Assembly (NCBI GenBank): GCA_021841985.1
Contig: JAKCCP010000365.1
Location: forward strand, 1 to 6,609
From: Pseudomonadota bacterium
GTDB lineage: Bacteria; Pseudomonadota; Alphaproteobacteria; Acetobacterales; Acetobacteraceae
Reading direction: 5' to 3'
DNA length: 6,609 bases
Made by a program: the position numbers and the translations under genes. A model generated the notes under the pieces. That model was not told the DNA's origin, did no database searches, and saw only the letters and a list, made by a program, of their open reading frames with translations. This document shows, in pieces, positions 1-6,609 of the stretch (position 1 is the first letter of the stretch; each line of letters starts with the position of its first letter).

Positions 1-141
1 ACCACGAAGAAACCGGCCGCGAAGAAACCGGTGGCGAAGCCGGCCCGCCCGGCCGCGAAAACACCGGCCGCGAAAACACCGGCCGCCAAAACACCGGCCG
101 CGAAAACACCGGCGGCGGCGCGGCGCAAGGCCGCCGGCTGA
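1..141 (+). CDS. topA: 3' end of a Lys/Ala/Pro-rich tailed protein, probably DNA topoisomerase I (partial)
   Basis: Frame 1 is open from the left edge to the TGA at 139-141 and gives the last 46 residues of a protein that begins outside the window. The visible part is a low-complexity basic tail: an irregular KKPAAKKPVAKPAR stretch, then four PAAKT units, then PAAARRKAAG. Such lysine/alanine tails are common on alphaproteobacterial DNA topoisomerase I, which relaxes negative supercoils, and there the tail adds DNA affinity after the zinc-finger or toprim-linked domains. The name rests on the tail style and on the rnr gene starting 2 bp downstream, an arrangement known from Rhodospirillales; no catalytic part is visible. 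A histone H1-like protein or another Lys-rich tail is the alternative. That a gene ends here is near certain; the identity is moderate. Confidence 0.6.
   Translation, partial: TTKKPAAKKPVAKPARPAAKTPAAKTPAAKTPAAKTPAAARRKAAG
49..108 (+). repeat. 15-bp tandem repeat, four units, in frame (PAAKT)4
   Basis: Four consecutive 15-bp units read ccg gcc gcg aaa aca, starting at 49, 64, 79 and 94. They differ by a single base: the third unit has gcc for gcg at the third codon, which is silent. A fifth, decayed unit (PAAA) follows from 109. The array keeps the reading frame, so unit number could change without disrupting the gene. Near identity at the DNA level, including use of the codon aca, which looks uncommon in this GC-rich context, suggests recent expansion by replication slippage. 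Confidence 0.9.
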
Positions 142-143
142 TC

Positions 144-2354
144 GTGACCCGGCGCGGCGGCTTCCTCCCGAGCCCGGCGGAACTCCGCCGCTTCCTCGCC
201 GAGCAGCCCGGCCGCGTCCGCACACGCGACATCAGCCGTGCCTTCGGCCTCGGCCCCGAGCATCGCGCCGGCCTCCGCGATCTGCTCCAGGCACTCGCCG
301 GGGAAGGCGAGATCGCCCCGGCCGGCCCGCGCCACACGCTTGCCCCCGGCCGCCTTGCCGAGATCCTGCCGGTCGAGGTCATCAGCCTCGATCGCGACGG
401 CGAGGCGGTGGCGCGGCCGCTGGATTGGGCCGGGGAGGGGCCGCCGCCGGCGATCCTGATGGCGCCGGAGCCGCGCGGACGGCCGGCGCTGGCGCTCGGC
501 GCGCGGGTGCTGGCGCGGCTCCGCCCCATAACCCACGGCCGCTATGAAGGCCGCACGGTCAAACGGCTCGATGACCGGCCGGGCCGCATCCTCGGGGTCT
601 TTCGTGCCGGCGTCGCCGCCTCGCCGCATCCCGATGCCGGCCGGATCGTGCCCGCCGATCGCCGGGCGCGGGCGGAATGGCGGGTGCCACCGGGGGAAAG
701 CGCCGGCGCCGAGCCGGGCGAGATCGTCGAGGCGGTGCCGCTGCCCTCGCCCGGCTACGGGCTGAAACCGGCCCGAATCATCGCCCGCCTCGGGCGCGAG
801 GGGGAAGCGCGCGCGGTGAGCCTCCTCGCCATCGCCGCCCACGACATTCCGGTCGATTTCCCCGAAGCCGCGCTCGCCGAGGCGTCTCGCGCGCGTCGAA
901 CGCCGCTCGGCGCGCGCGAGGATCTCCGCGCCACCCCGCTGGTCACCATCGATGGCGCCGACGCCCGCGATTTCGACGACGCGGTGTTCGCCGAGCCGAT
1001 TGCTGATGGCTTCCGCCTGATCGTCGCCATCGCCGATGTCGCGCATTACGTCCGCCCCGGCTCGGCGCTCGACGACGCGGCGCGGATGCGCGGCAACAGC
1101 GTCTATTTCCCCGATCGCGTGGTGCCGATGCTGCCCGAGGCGCTCTCCAATGGCTGGTGCAGCCTGCGCCCGAACGAGCCGCGCGGCTGTCTCTTCGTCG
1201 AGATGCGGATCACGGCGAACGGCGAGAAGCAGAGCCACCGCTTCGGCCGCGGCCTGATGCAGAGCCATGCGCGATTGACCTATGAGGAGGTCCAGGAGGC
1301 CCATGATACCGGTCGCATGGCGGATCTCCTCGGCCCGCTCTATGGCGCCTATCAGGCATTGCTGGCCCAGCGCGCGGCGCGTGGCACCCTTGATCTCGAT
1401 TTGCCCGAGCAGGAGGTGACGCTGGATGCGGCGGGAAAAATCGCCGCGATCCGCCCACGCGCGCGGCGCGACAGCCATCGCCTGATCGAGGAATTCATGG
1501 TGCTCGCCAATGTCGCCGCCGCGGAGGAGCTGGAGGCGCGGCGCGTCCCCTGCGTCTATCGCGTCCACGCCCCGCCGGCGCCGGAGAAACTCGCCGGCTT
1601 GCGCGAATTGCTGGCGAGTTTCGAGATCGGCCTCGCCGCCGCCGATCGCGTGCATCCGCGCGATCTCGATGCGGTGCTGCGCCGCGCCGCCGGCCGGCCG
1701 GAGGCGCCACTGATCAACGAGACGGTGCTCCGCAGCCTCTCGCAAGCCGCCTATAGCCCGGAAAACATCGGCCATTTCGGCCTCGCCCTGGCGCGCTATG
1801 CGCATTTCACCAGCCCGATCCGCCGCTATGCCGATCTCCTCGTCCATCGCGCCCTGATCCGCGCGCTCCATCTCGGCCCGGACGGGCTCGGCGCCGAGGA
1901 GGCGGCGACCCTCGACGACACCGCGACCCACATCACCGCGACCGAGCGCCGTGCCGTCGCCGCCGAGCGGGCGGCGGGCGAACGCTATCTCGCCGCGTTT
2001 CTCGCCGACCGGGTGGGGGAAAATTTCGTCGCCCGCATTTCCGGCGTGACGCGCGCCGTTTTATTCGTCACATTGGCGGAGACAGGCGCCAGCGGGATCG
2101 TTCCGCTCTCGTCTCTACCTGATGATGAGTGGATGTTCGACCACGGATCGCAAATGCTTTCGGGGCGGCGGCGGCGGATCAGCTATCGGCTCGCCCAGGC
2201 GGTCACGGTGCGCCTGATCGAGGCCAATCCGCTCACCGGCGGCATGGTGTTTCACATCCTGGGCGAGACTTCCGGCACGCCCGCGACGCCGGGCCGGCCG
2301 GCCGGCAAGCGGGCAGCGAAGGTGACGCGGCGCGCGTCATCGCGGCGAACGTGA
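144..2354 (+). CDS. rnr: Ribonuclease R (3'-5' exoribonuclease, RNB family)
   Basis: This 736-residue protein degrades RNA processively from the 3' end, including structured RNA, in mRNA and rRNA turnover in the cytoplasm. Domains in order: N-terminal winged helix of RNase R type (about 8-60), cold-shock-like OB folds (about 75-235), RNB catalytic domain (about 260-575), S1 RNA-binding domain (about 624-705) and a Lys/Arg-rich tail (716-736). The metal-binding signature IDGADARDFDDAV gives D270, D276, D278 and D279, with the spacing of RNase II D201/D207/D209/D210. NSVYFPDRVVPMLPE (Y321) and FTSPIRRYADLLVHRAL (R560, R561) are the other RNB signatures. The helical N-terminus and basic tail favour RNase R over RNase II. 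The start is GTG at 144, 2 bp after the upstream stop; only a weak AAGG (127-130) precedes it. The stop overlaps the next gene's start. All key residues are present, so it should be active. Confidence 0.97.
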   Translation: MTRRGGFLPSPAELRRFLAEQPGRVRTRDISRAFGLGPEHRAGLRDLLQALAGEGEIAPAGPRHTLAPGRLAEILPVEVISLDRDGEAVARPLDWAGEGPPPAILMAPEPRGRPALALGARVLARLRPITHGRYEGRTVKRLDDRPGRILGVFRAGVAASPHPDAGRIVPADRRARAEWRVPPGESAGAEPGEIVEAVPLPSPGYGLKPARIIARLGREGEARAVSLLAIAAHDIPVDFPEAALAEASRARRTPLGAREDLRATPLVTIDGADARDFDDAVFAEPIADGFRLIVAIADVAHYVRPGSALDDAARMRGNSVYFPDRVVPMLPEALSNGWCSLRPNEPRGCLFVEMRITANGEKQSHRFGRGLMQSHARLTYEEVQEAHDTGRMADLLGPLYGAYQALLAQRAARGTLDLDLPEQEVTLDAAGKIAAIRPRARRDSHRLIEEFMVLANVAAAEELEARRVPCVYRVHAPPAPEKLAGLRELLASFEIGLAAADRVHPRDLDAVLRRAAGRPEAPLINETVLRSLSQAAYSPENIGHFGLALARYAHFTSPIRRYADLLVHRALIRALHLGPDGLGAEEAATLDDTATHITATERRAVAAERAAGERYLAAFLADRVGENFVARISGVTRAVLFVTLAETGASGIVPLSSLPDDEWMFDHGSQMLSGRRRRISYRLAQAVTVRLIEANPLTGGMVFHILGETSGTPATPGRPAGKRAAKVTRRASSRRT

Positions 2355-3880
2355 GAGCGGCGCGATTTTTTCTTCTGCTTTTGTTTGCATGGCCGGCCCA
2401 GGCGCAGAGTGTCGCCGGGGCGGCGTTCCCGGCGCCGCTCGCGGGGCAGGTGTTCACCGCCGCCTATGCCTTCATCGCGCCGCGCAGCCTGGAGTCGGTG
2501 CCGATCCCGCGCCTGGCCCTCTGGCTCCTGCGCGGGCTCGCGGTGATGGACCCGGCGCTCGCGGTGACGGCGGAGGATGGCGAGGTGACCCTTCGCGTCG
2601 GCGGGCAGATGCGGCTGTCCCGCGCCGCCCCCGCCGCCGATGACGCCGAGGGCTGGGGGGAAGTCACCGCAGCCCTCGCCGAAAGCGGCTTCGAAGCCTC
2701 CGCCCTGGTCCGCCGCGGCGGGGCGCAAGGGCTCATCCGTGGCCTGTTCGACGAGTTGTTCACCCATCTCGACCCCTATTCGCGCTATTCCCCGCCCGGC
2801 GAGATCGAGATCGATCGCCAGGGCCGGCGCAATGACGGCGGTGTCGGGCTGATCCTCGACCAGCGTGGCGGCGACATCGCCGTCGCCGCCGTGCTCGCCG
2901 AGAGCCCGGCGGCGAAGGCCGGGATCCAGCCCGGCGCGACCATTCTCGCGCTCGATCGCGAGCCGGTCGGGCATGCCGACGCGGTCGCCGTCGCGGCGAT
3001 GCTGGCCGGGCCGAGCGCGAGCCATGTCCGGCTCACGCTTCGCACCCGCGAGGGGCGGCGCCAGACCCTCGATCTCGTGCGCGCGCCGGTCGCGGCGCAG
3101 ACCGTCTTCGTGAGCGCCTTGCCCGACGACATCGCCGTGCTCCGCCTCACCGGGTTTCAGCATGGCACCGACCAGCAGACGAACGCGGCGCTGAACAGCG
3201 TTTTCTCCGGGCGGGCGCGGCCGCGCGGCATCGTCGTCGATCTGCGCGGCAATCGTGGCGGCCTGTTGCAGCAATCGGTGAGCGTCGTCGGCGCGCTGCT
3301 CGGCTCCGGCCTCATCGCGACAACCGCCGGGCGCGATCCGGCCGCGAACCGGGTGCTCGACGCCGATGCCGAGCCGCGCGCCGATGACGCTCTGGTGGTC
3401 GTGCTGGTCGATGGCCGCACCGCCAGCGCCGCCGAGATCACCGCGGCGGCCTTGGCCGATAACCGCCGCGCCGTCGTGCTCGGCAGCGCGACGCTGGGCA
3501 AGGGGCTGATCCAGACGGTGACGGCGCTGCCCGATGGCGGCGAATTATATGTCACCTGGAGCCGCGTCTTGGCCCCGCTCGGCTGGCCGCTCCAGGATCT
3601 CGGCGTGATGCCGCAGATCTGCACCAGCCTCGGCGCGGCGACGCTCGCGCGTGAGTTCGACGATCTCGCCGAGGGCAAGCGGCCGCTGGCGGCGGCGCTC
3701 GCGGCCCATCGCACCGCGCGGGCGCCGGTTCCGCCGGGCATCATCCTGGAAATCCGCGGCGCCTGTCCCGCCGCCCTCGGCACCGATACCGATCTCGACG
3801 CGGCGCATTATCTGTTGACCCATCCGGCGGCCTACGCCAACGCCTTGCTGCCGCCGCAATTCCTGCCCGCGACACCCTGA
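2351..3880 (+). CDS. Secreted S41-family peptidase (CtpA-like, PDZ domain)
   Basis: This is a serine protease of the C-terminal processing peptidase family, which trims or degrades envelope proteins. I take GTG 2351, overlapping the rnr stop as GTGA, giving 509 residues. It starts directly at a signal peptide (MRAARF, a Leu/Phe-rich core, then AQA before Q19), so a periplasmic location is expected. The frame is open upstream to 2129, but that part lies in rnr coding sequence. Features: family motif DPYSRY (141-146); PDZ domain (about 162-247, with SPAAKAGIQPG); DLRGNRGG (297-304); catalytic Ser in DGRTASAAEI (S359); catalytic Lys in TLGKGLIQT (K384), 25 residues later as in CtpA. About 80 residues follow the catalytic core and hold the only two cysteines, C424 and C472, which could form a disulfide. 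No clear Shine-Dalgarno precedes the GTG, so translational coupling to rnr is likely. The substrate is unknown. Confidence 0.94.
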   Translation: MRAARFFLLLLFAWPAQAQSVAGAAFPAPLAGQVFTAAYAFIAPRSLESVPIPRLALWLLRGLAVMDPALAVTAEDGEVTLRVGGQMRLSRAAPAADDAEGWGEVTAALAESGFEASALVRRGGAQGLIRGLFDELFTHLDPYSRYSPPGEIEIDRQGRRNDGGVGLILDQRGGDIAVAAVLAESPAAKAGIQPGATILALDREPVGHADAVAVAAMLAGPSASHVRLTLRTREGRRQTLDLVRAPVAAQTVFVSALPDDIAVLRLTGFQHGTDQQTNAALNSVFSGRARPRGIVVDLRGNRGGLLQQSVSVVGALLGSGLIATTAGRDPAANRVLDADAEPRADDALVVVLVDGRTASAAEITAAALADNRRAVVLGSATLGKGLIQTVTALPDGGELYVTWSRVLAPLGWPLQDLGVMPQICTSLGAATLAREFDDLAEGKRPLAAALAAHRTARAPVPPGIILEIRGACPAALGTDTDLDAAHYLLTHPAAYANALLPPQFLPATP

Positions 3881-3900
3881 AGGCCCGCGACACCCCGGAG
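3865..3900 (+). repeat. 18-bp tandem duplication spanning the S41 peptidase stop
   Basis: Two adjacent 18-bp units, 3865-3882 and 3883-3900, match at 16 of 18 positions; the first 13 bases (gcccgcgacaccc) are identical. The first unit holds the last codons and TGA stop of the peptidase gene. In the second unit the two changes turn the equivalent tgaag into cggag, removing the stop and giving GGAG, the first half of the paiB Shine-Dalgarno. The match is read directly; duplication as the cause is inference. Confidence 0.8.
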
Positions 3901-3906
3901 GAGGGA
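3897..3906 (+). promoter_or_regulatory. Strong Shine-Dalgarno of the PaiB-type gene
   Basis: GGAGGAGGGA ends 3 bp before the ATG at 3910, with the GGAGG core about 8 bases from it, near the usual spacing. It is the clearest ribosome binding site in the window; the GTG starts of rnr and the S41 gene have none comparable. It therefore fixes ATG 3910 as the start and suggests this gene is translated independently of its upstream neighbours, even if it shares their transcript. Confidence 0.85.
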
Positions 3907-3909
3907 CGC

Positions 3910-4536
3910 ATGTACAATCCGCCAATGTTTCGCGAAGACCGGGTCGATGTCCTGCACGCTTCGATGCGCGCGGCACCGCTCGCCAATCTCGTCATCGCCG
4001 CCGGCGACGGGTTCGAGGCGAGCCCGCTCCCTTTGCTGATCGACCCCGAGCCCGCGCCGCTCGGCACGCTTTCCGGCCATATCGCCCGCGGCAATCCGCT
4101 GGCGCGCGGCGATGGCGCGATGGCGCTCGCCATTTTCATGGGGCCGGACGCCTATGTGACGCCGTCCTGGTACGCGACCAAGCGGGAGACCGGGCGGGTG
4201 GTGCCGACCTGGAACTACGTCACCATCCATGCCGAAGGAAGATTGCGGTTTTTCGACGACCCGGCGTCGCTGCTCGCCTTGGTCAAAAAATTGACGGGGC
4301 GCCACGAGGCCGGGCGGGCCGATCCCTGGTCGGTCGAGGACGCGCCGGCGGATTTCATCGCCGCCCAGCTCAAGGGCATCATCGGCTTCACGCTCGCGCT
4401 GACGCGCCTCGAGGGGAAGTGGAAAATGAGCCAGAACCGGCCGGCCGCCGATCGCGCCGGGGTCATCGCCGGTCTCCGGGAGTCGGGCCGCGAGGAAATC
4501 GCGGCACTGATCGGCGCCGAGGCGCCGAAAACGTAA
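3910..4536 (+). CDS. PaiB-family FMN-binding protein (putative negative transcriptional regulator)
   Basis: The 208-residue product matches the PaiB family along its whole length: the N-terminal MYNPPMFREDR, PLANLV (23-28), the LSGHIARGNP motif (54-63), GPDAYVTPSWYATK (78-91), GRVVPTWNYVTIHAEG (95-110) and the C-terminal LEGKWKMSQNR (167-177). The family has an FMN-binding split-barrel fold. Its Bacillus subtilis namesake was described as repressing sporulation and degradative-enzyme genes with its acetyltransferase partner PaiA, but no separate DNA-binding domain is visible here and no paiA lies alongside, so 'transcriptional regulator' is a family label only. A flavin-dependent or flavin-sensing cytoplasmic role is the safe reading. 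Most family members carry Ala where this one has Gly61. The start is set by the Shine-Dalgarno and by the conserved MYxP opening. It is the last gene of the + strand run. Confidence 0.93.
   Translation: MYNPPMFREDRVDVLHASMRAAPLANLVIAAGDGFEASPLPLLIDPEPAPLGTLSGHIARGNPLARGDGAMALAIFMGPDAYVTPSWYATKRETGRVVPTWNYVTIHAEGRLRFFDDPASLLALVKKLTGRHEAGRADPWSVEDAPADFIAAQLKGIIGFTLALTRLEGKWKMSQNRPAADRAGVIAGLRESGREEIAALIGAEAPKT
4511..4528. other. GC-rich palindrome at the convergent gene ends, possible weak terminator
   Basis: TCGGCGCC (4511-4518) and GGCGCCGA (4521-4528) are exact reverse complements separated by 2 bp, so a stem of about 7 bp with a 4-base loop can form in RNA from either strand. It lies in the last codons of the PaiB-type gene, 12 bp before the opposing regulator's stop. 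No U-tract follows it on either strand, only AAAA on the + strand, so it is not a standard intrinsic terminator. Palindromes of this composition also arise by chance in such GC-rich DNA. Confidence 0.25.
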
Positions 4537-4539
4537 GGG

Positions 4540-6597
4540 TCAGCTCGCGGCGAGTTCGGGGACGCCGGCGAGGCGGAGCCCGGTTGCGAGCAGGTCGCGG
4601 TCGGCGGCGCGGGCGAGCGGGGTTTGGGCGAGAATGCCGGCGACGCTGTGGCCGGGATCGAGATGCGCCCATCGCGCCCGCGCCCGCGCCGCTTCCGCCG
4701 TGCGCCCGAGATGGCCGAGGGCGGCGAGATGCAGCGGGTAGATGGCGCGGAGCGCCGGCCGGATCTCGCCGATTTCGCGGGCGAGCGCGGTCGCGGTTTC
4801 GAAATCGCCGCGGAGAAACGCGAGCAGCGCCAGCCCCTGGTCGATGACGAAGGCTCGCGGATCGAGCGGCACCAGTTCCTTATAGCGGGCGAATCGCTGC
4901 TCGGCGCTTGCGAGATCGCCGCGACCGAGATCGATGATACCGGCCAACCCCCAGGCCATCGGGAGATTCGGGTTCAGCGCCAGCGCCCGCCGCACGAGCG
5001 CCACGGCCTCGTCATGGCGCCGCTCCAGGGTTGACTTGATATGCCCGGCGATGGCGAAGGCGCGGGCGTCCTGCGGGTCGATCGCGATCGCCTGCTGGGC
5101 GGCGGCGGTGGCGCGGGCGCGGGCCTCCTCGGGGTTGGCGGCCCAGCCCTGGGCGATCAGGAGGGCGTTCCAGGTGGCGATCTGCGCGCGCGGCATGGCG
5201 TAGTCGGGGTCGAGTTCGGCGGCGAGATCGAGGAGCGAGCCGGCGGCGAGGAATTGCGTGCGATCGAGGCGCTGCATCAGCCCGAGCGCGCGCAGCACCG
5301 CCTCATAGGCGGACATGTCGCGCTCGACGCGCCCGGCGGTGCTTGCCGCGGGCTGAGTGACGCGACGGATTTCGAGATGCTGCGCTTCGAGGTCGATCCG
5401 CGCCGCGGCGAGGGCGGCGATGCGATCCTGAAGGCCGAGGGGGTCGTCGGCGCGATGATCGAAACGCTGCACCCAGGCGATATGGTTGCCGGCGTTGAGA
5501 TCGATCAGGCGGAGCGTCACGCGGTGCATCGCGCCCAGGCGCTGGAGCGTGCCGTCGACCAGGAAATCGAGGCCGAAGGCGCGGCGGAGCGCGGTTTCGT
5601 CACGGGTTTCGGTGGCAAAGCGGGCCAGCGCGGAACAGGAGACGAGGTCGAGCCAGCGGAACGGGGCGAGGGCGCTGGTGATCTCCTCGGCCAGGAGGAT
5701 GGCGAGTTCGCCGGCCCCGCCGCGTCCCTGCGGGTCGTCACCGAAGCTCTGCAGCGGCAGCACGCCAAGGCGCCGGCCGCTCCGGACCAGCGGGAGCGGC
5801 GGGGTCTGGCCGCGGCTTTTGAGCGGCGGGGCGTTGCCGGAGCGGATCTCGGCGAGCAATTCGCGGGTTTCATCGGAGGGCAGCGCATCCAGCGCCTGGG
5901 CCAGCGCGGCGCGGCAGCGCCCGAAGGCCTCGATCGCCAGGCCCCGCTCGCCGCGCACGGCGTGGGCGTGGATCAGCGCCCGCCAGGCGCCCTCGTGGGT
6001 TTGATCGATGGCGAGGAGTTGCTGGGCGGCGGCGATCATGCCGTCCGGCGCCGTTTGCTCGGCGAGCAGCGCTTCGGCGACCGCGCGGGCGTGGCCCCGC
6101 ACCCGGTTGCGCTCGCCGGCGAGCCAGAGATCGGCGGCGGGGTCGAGGCCGCTGAGATCGGCCAGCAATTCGCCGCCGATCAGACGCAGCGCCTGGGGGA
6201 TGGCCGGGGTCGCGCGGAGCACCTCGGCGACGTCGATCCAGGTGGTGCCGGGGCGGAGCGCGATCTGTTCACGCCCGATGGCGAGCACCTCGGGGCCGAG
6301 CGGGCCGAGGCAATCGAGCAGGCGGTGGATTTCCTGGCGCAGCGAGCCGCGGGCCTGTTCCTCGGGCCGGCCGCTCCACAGCGTCTCCGCGATCCAGGCG
6401 CGGCTGACCGGGCGTGGTGCCGCGAGCGCCAGCATGGCGAGCAGGGCGCGGGTTTTGCGGCCGTTGGGGAGCGCGCTGTCGCCACTCGCGTCCGCCGCCT
6501 CCATCGCCCCGAACAGCCGCAGCCGCAGCCGCTCCTCGCCGGCGCGGGGCGCGGGGCGTCCAAGAGACGTGAGTTCGGCGGCGCGTGACATCAGCAT
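4540..6597 (-). CDS. Winged-helix/BTAD regulator with TolB-like domain and TPR repeats
   Basis: This 685-residue protein is probably a cytoplasmic transcription factor of the SARP/BTAD type. Domains in order: a winged helix of the Trans_reg_C kind (about 22-115; LRLRLFG, then GRKTRALLAMLALA, then PEEQARGSLRQEIHRL); a helical bacterial transcriptional activator domain (about 120-252); a linker; a TolB-like alpha/beta domain (about 274-410; RRLGVLPLQSF, DFLVDGTLQR, VTLRLIDLNAG); then five or six TPR-like helical pairs (about 429-650, with units ending in IDPQ, LNPN, LDP). There is no signal peptide, transmembrane segment, AAA ATPase or cyclase catalytic motif. The family couples DNA binding to protein- or ligand-sensing C-terminal modules; the signal and targets are unknown. 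The start is ATG 6597 or ATG 6591; an in-frame TAA at 6603-6601 rules out anything further upstream. It converges on the PaiB-type gene with 3 bp between stops. Confidence 0.88.
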   Translation of the reverse strand: MLMSRAAELTSLGRPAPRAGEERLRLRLFGAMEAADASGDSALPNGRKTRALLAMLALAAPRPVSRAWIAETLWSGRPEEQARGSLRQEIHRLLDCLGPLGPEVLAIGREQIALRPGTTWIDVAEVLRATPAIPQALRLIGGELLADLSGLDPAADLWLAGERNRVRGHARAVAEALLAEQTAPDGMIAAAQQLLAIDQTHEGAWRALIHAHAVRGERGLAIEAFGRCRAALAQALDALPSDETRELLAEIRSGNAPPLKSRGQTPPLPLVRSGRRLGVLPLQSFGDDPQGRGGAGELAILLAEEITSALAPFRWLDLVSCSALARFATETRDETALRRAFGLDFLVDGTLQRLGAMHRVTLRLIDLNAGNHIAWVQRFDHRADDPLGLQDRIAALAAARIDLEAQHLEIRRVTQPAASTAGRVERDMSAYEAVLRALGLMQRLDRTQFLAAGSLLDLAAELDPDYAMPRAQIATWNALLIAQGWAANPEEARARATAAAQQAIAIDPQDARAFAIAGHIKSTLERRHDEAVALVRRALALNPNLPMAWGLAGIIDLGRGDLASAEQRFARYKELVPLDPRAFVIDQGLALLAFLRGDFETATALAREIGEIRPALRAIYPLHLAALGHLGRTAEAARARARWAHLDPGHSVAGILAQTPLARAADRDLLATGLRLAGVPELAAS

Positions 6598-6609
6598 TTT
6601 TTAGATCGG

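Noticed and set aside
2288..2306. GGCCGGCCGGCC palindromic run near the rnr end, considered as a terminator or repeat element
   Set aside because: It encodes the Pro-Gly-Arg-Pro-Ala part of the RNase R tail, has no U-tract, and the next gene starts within the rnr stop, so termination here is unlikely.
2129..2350. Upstream extension of the S41 peptidase frame by 74 codons
   Set aside because: This part overlaps the rnr S1 domain coding sequence out of frame. The GTG at 2351 places a typical signal peptide at the very N-terminus.
2252..3274. A 340-codon open frame on the - strand across the rnr end and S41 gene
   Set aside because: It is a low-complexity Arg/Gly/Ala-rich shadow of well-supported genes, with no family motif and no ribosome binding site that I could see.
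4419..4847. A 142-codon + strand frame bridging the convergent gene ends
   Set aside because: The translation is an Arg/Gly/Ala-rich shadow overlapping both supported genes, with no motif and no start signal.
5041..6588. A 515-codon open frame on the + strand opposite the regulator gene
   Set aside because: It lies antisense to a gene with clear domains, its product is Gly/Ala/Arg/Glu-rich with no recognisable fold, and long antisense frames are expected in such GC-rich DNA.

Overview
The window is very GC-rich and almost wholly coding. It reads like a chromosomal housekeeping stretch from an alphaproteobacterium. The likeliest group is Rhodospirillales, perhaps an acetic-acid-bacteria relative: the topA-rnr neighbourhood, the GTG starts and the strong G/C third-position bias all fit, but this placement is inference and no marker gene is present to fix the genus.

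Layout: positions 1-141 hold the 3' end of a gene on the + strand that encodes a Lys/Ala/Pro repeat tail, most likely DNA topoisomerase I (topA). Two bases later rnr (144-2354, GTG start) encodes a full RNase R. Its stop codon overlaps, as GTGA, the GTG start of a secreted S41-family (C-terminal processing type) peptidase with a PDZ domain (2351-3880). After a 29-bp gap containing a strong Shine-Dalgarno, a PaiB-type FMN-binding protein follows (3910-4536). These four genes form a tight same-strand run and are probably co-transcribed. On the - strand, ending only 3 bp away, is a large soluble regulator (6597-4540) built of a winged-helix DNA-binding domain, a bacterial transcriptional activator domain (BTAD), a TolB-like domain and TPR repeats.

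How they might work together: topoisomerase I and RNase R are general nucleic-acid enzymes, and the S41 protease would act in the periplasm. The co-transcription looks organisational; no shared pathway is evident. The regulator is convergent to the run and its targets cannot be told from the window; its own upstream region lies past the right edge.

I see no RNA genes, insertion sequences, CRISPR arrays, prophage genes or gene gaps over 300 bp. The most interesting small-scale structures are a nearly exact 15-bp tandem repeat in the topA-like tail, an 18-bp tandem duplication that supplies part of the paiB ribosome binding site, a hairpin-forming palindrome at the convergent gene ends, and the domain make-up of the regulator. 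I found no convincing novel multi-gene system.
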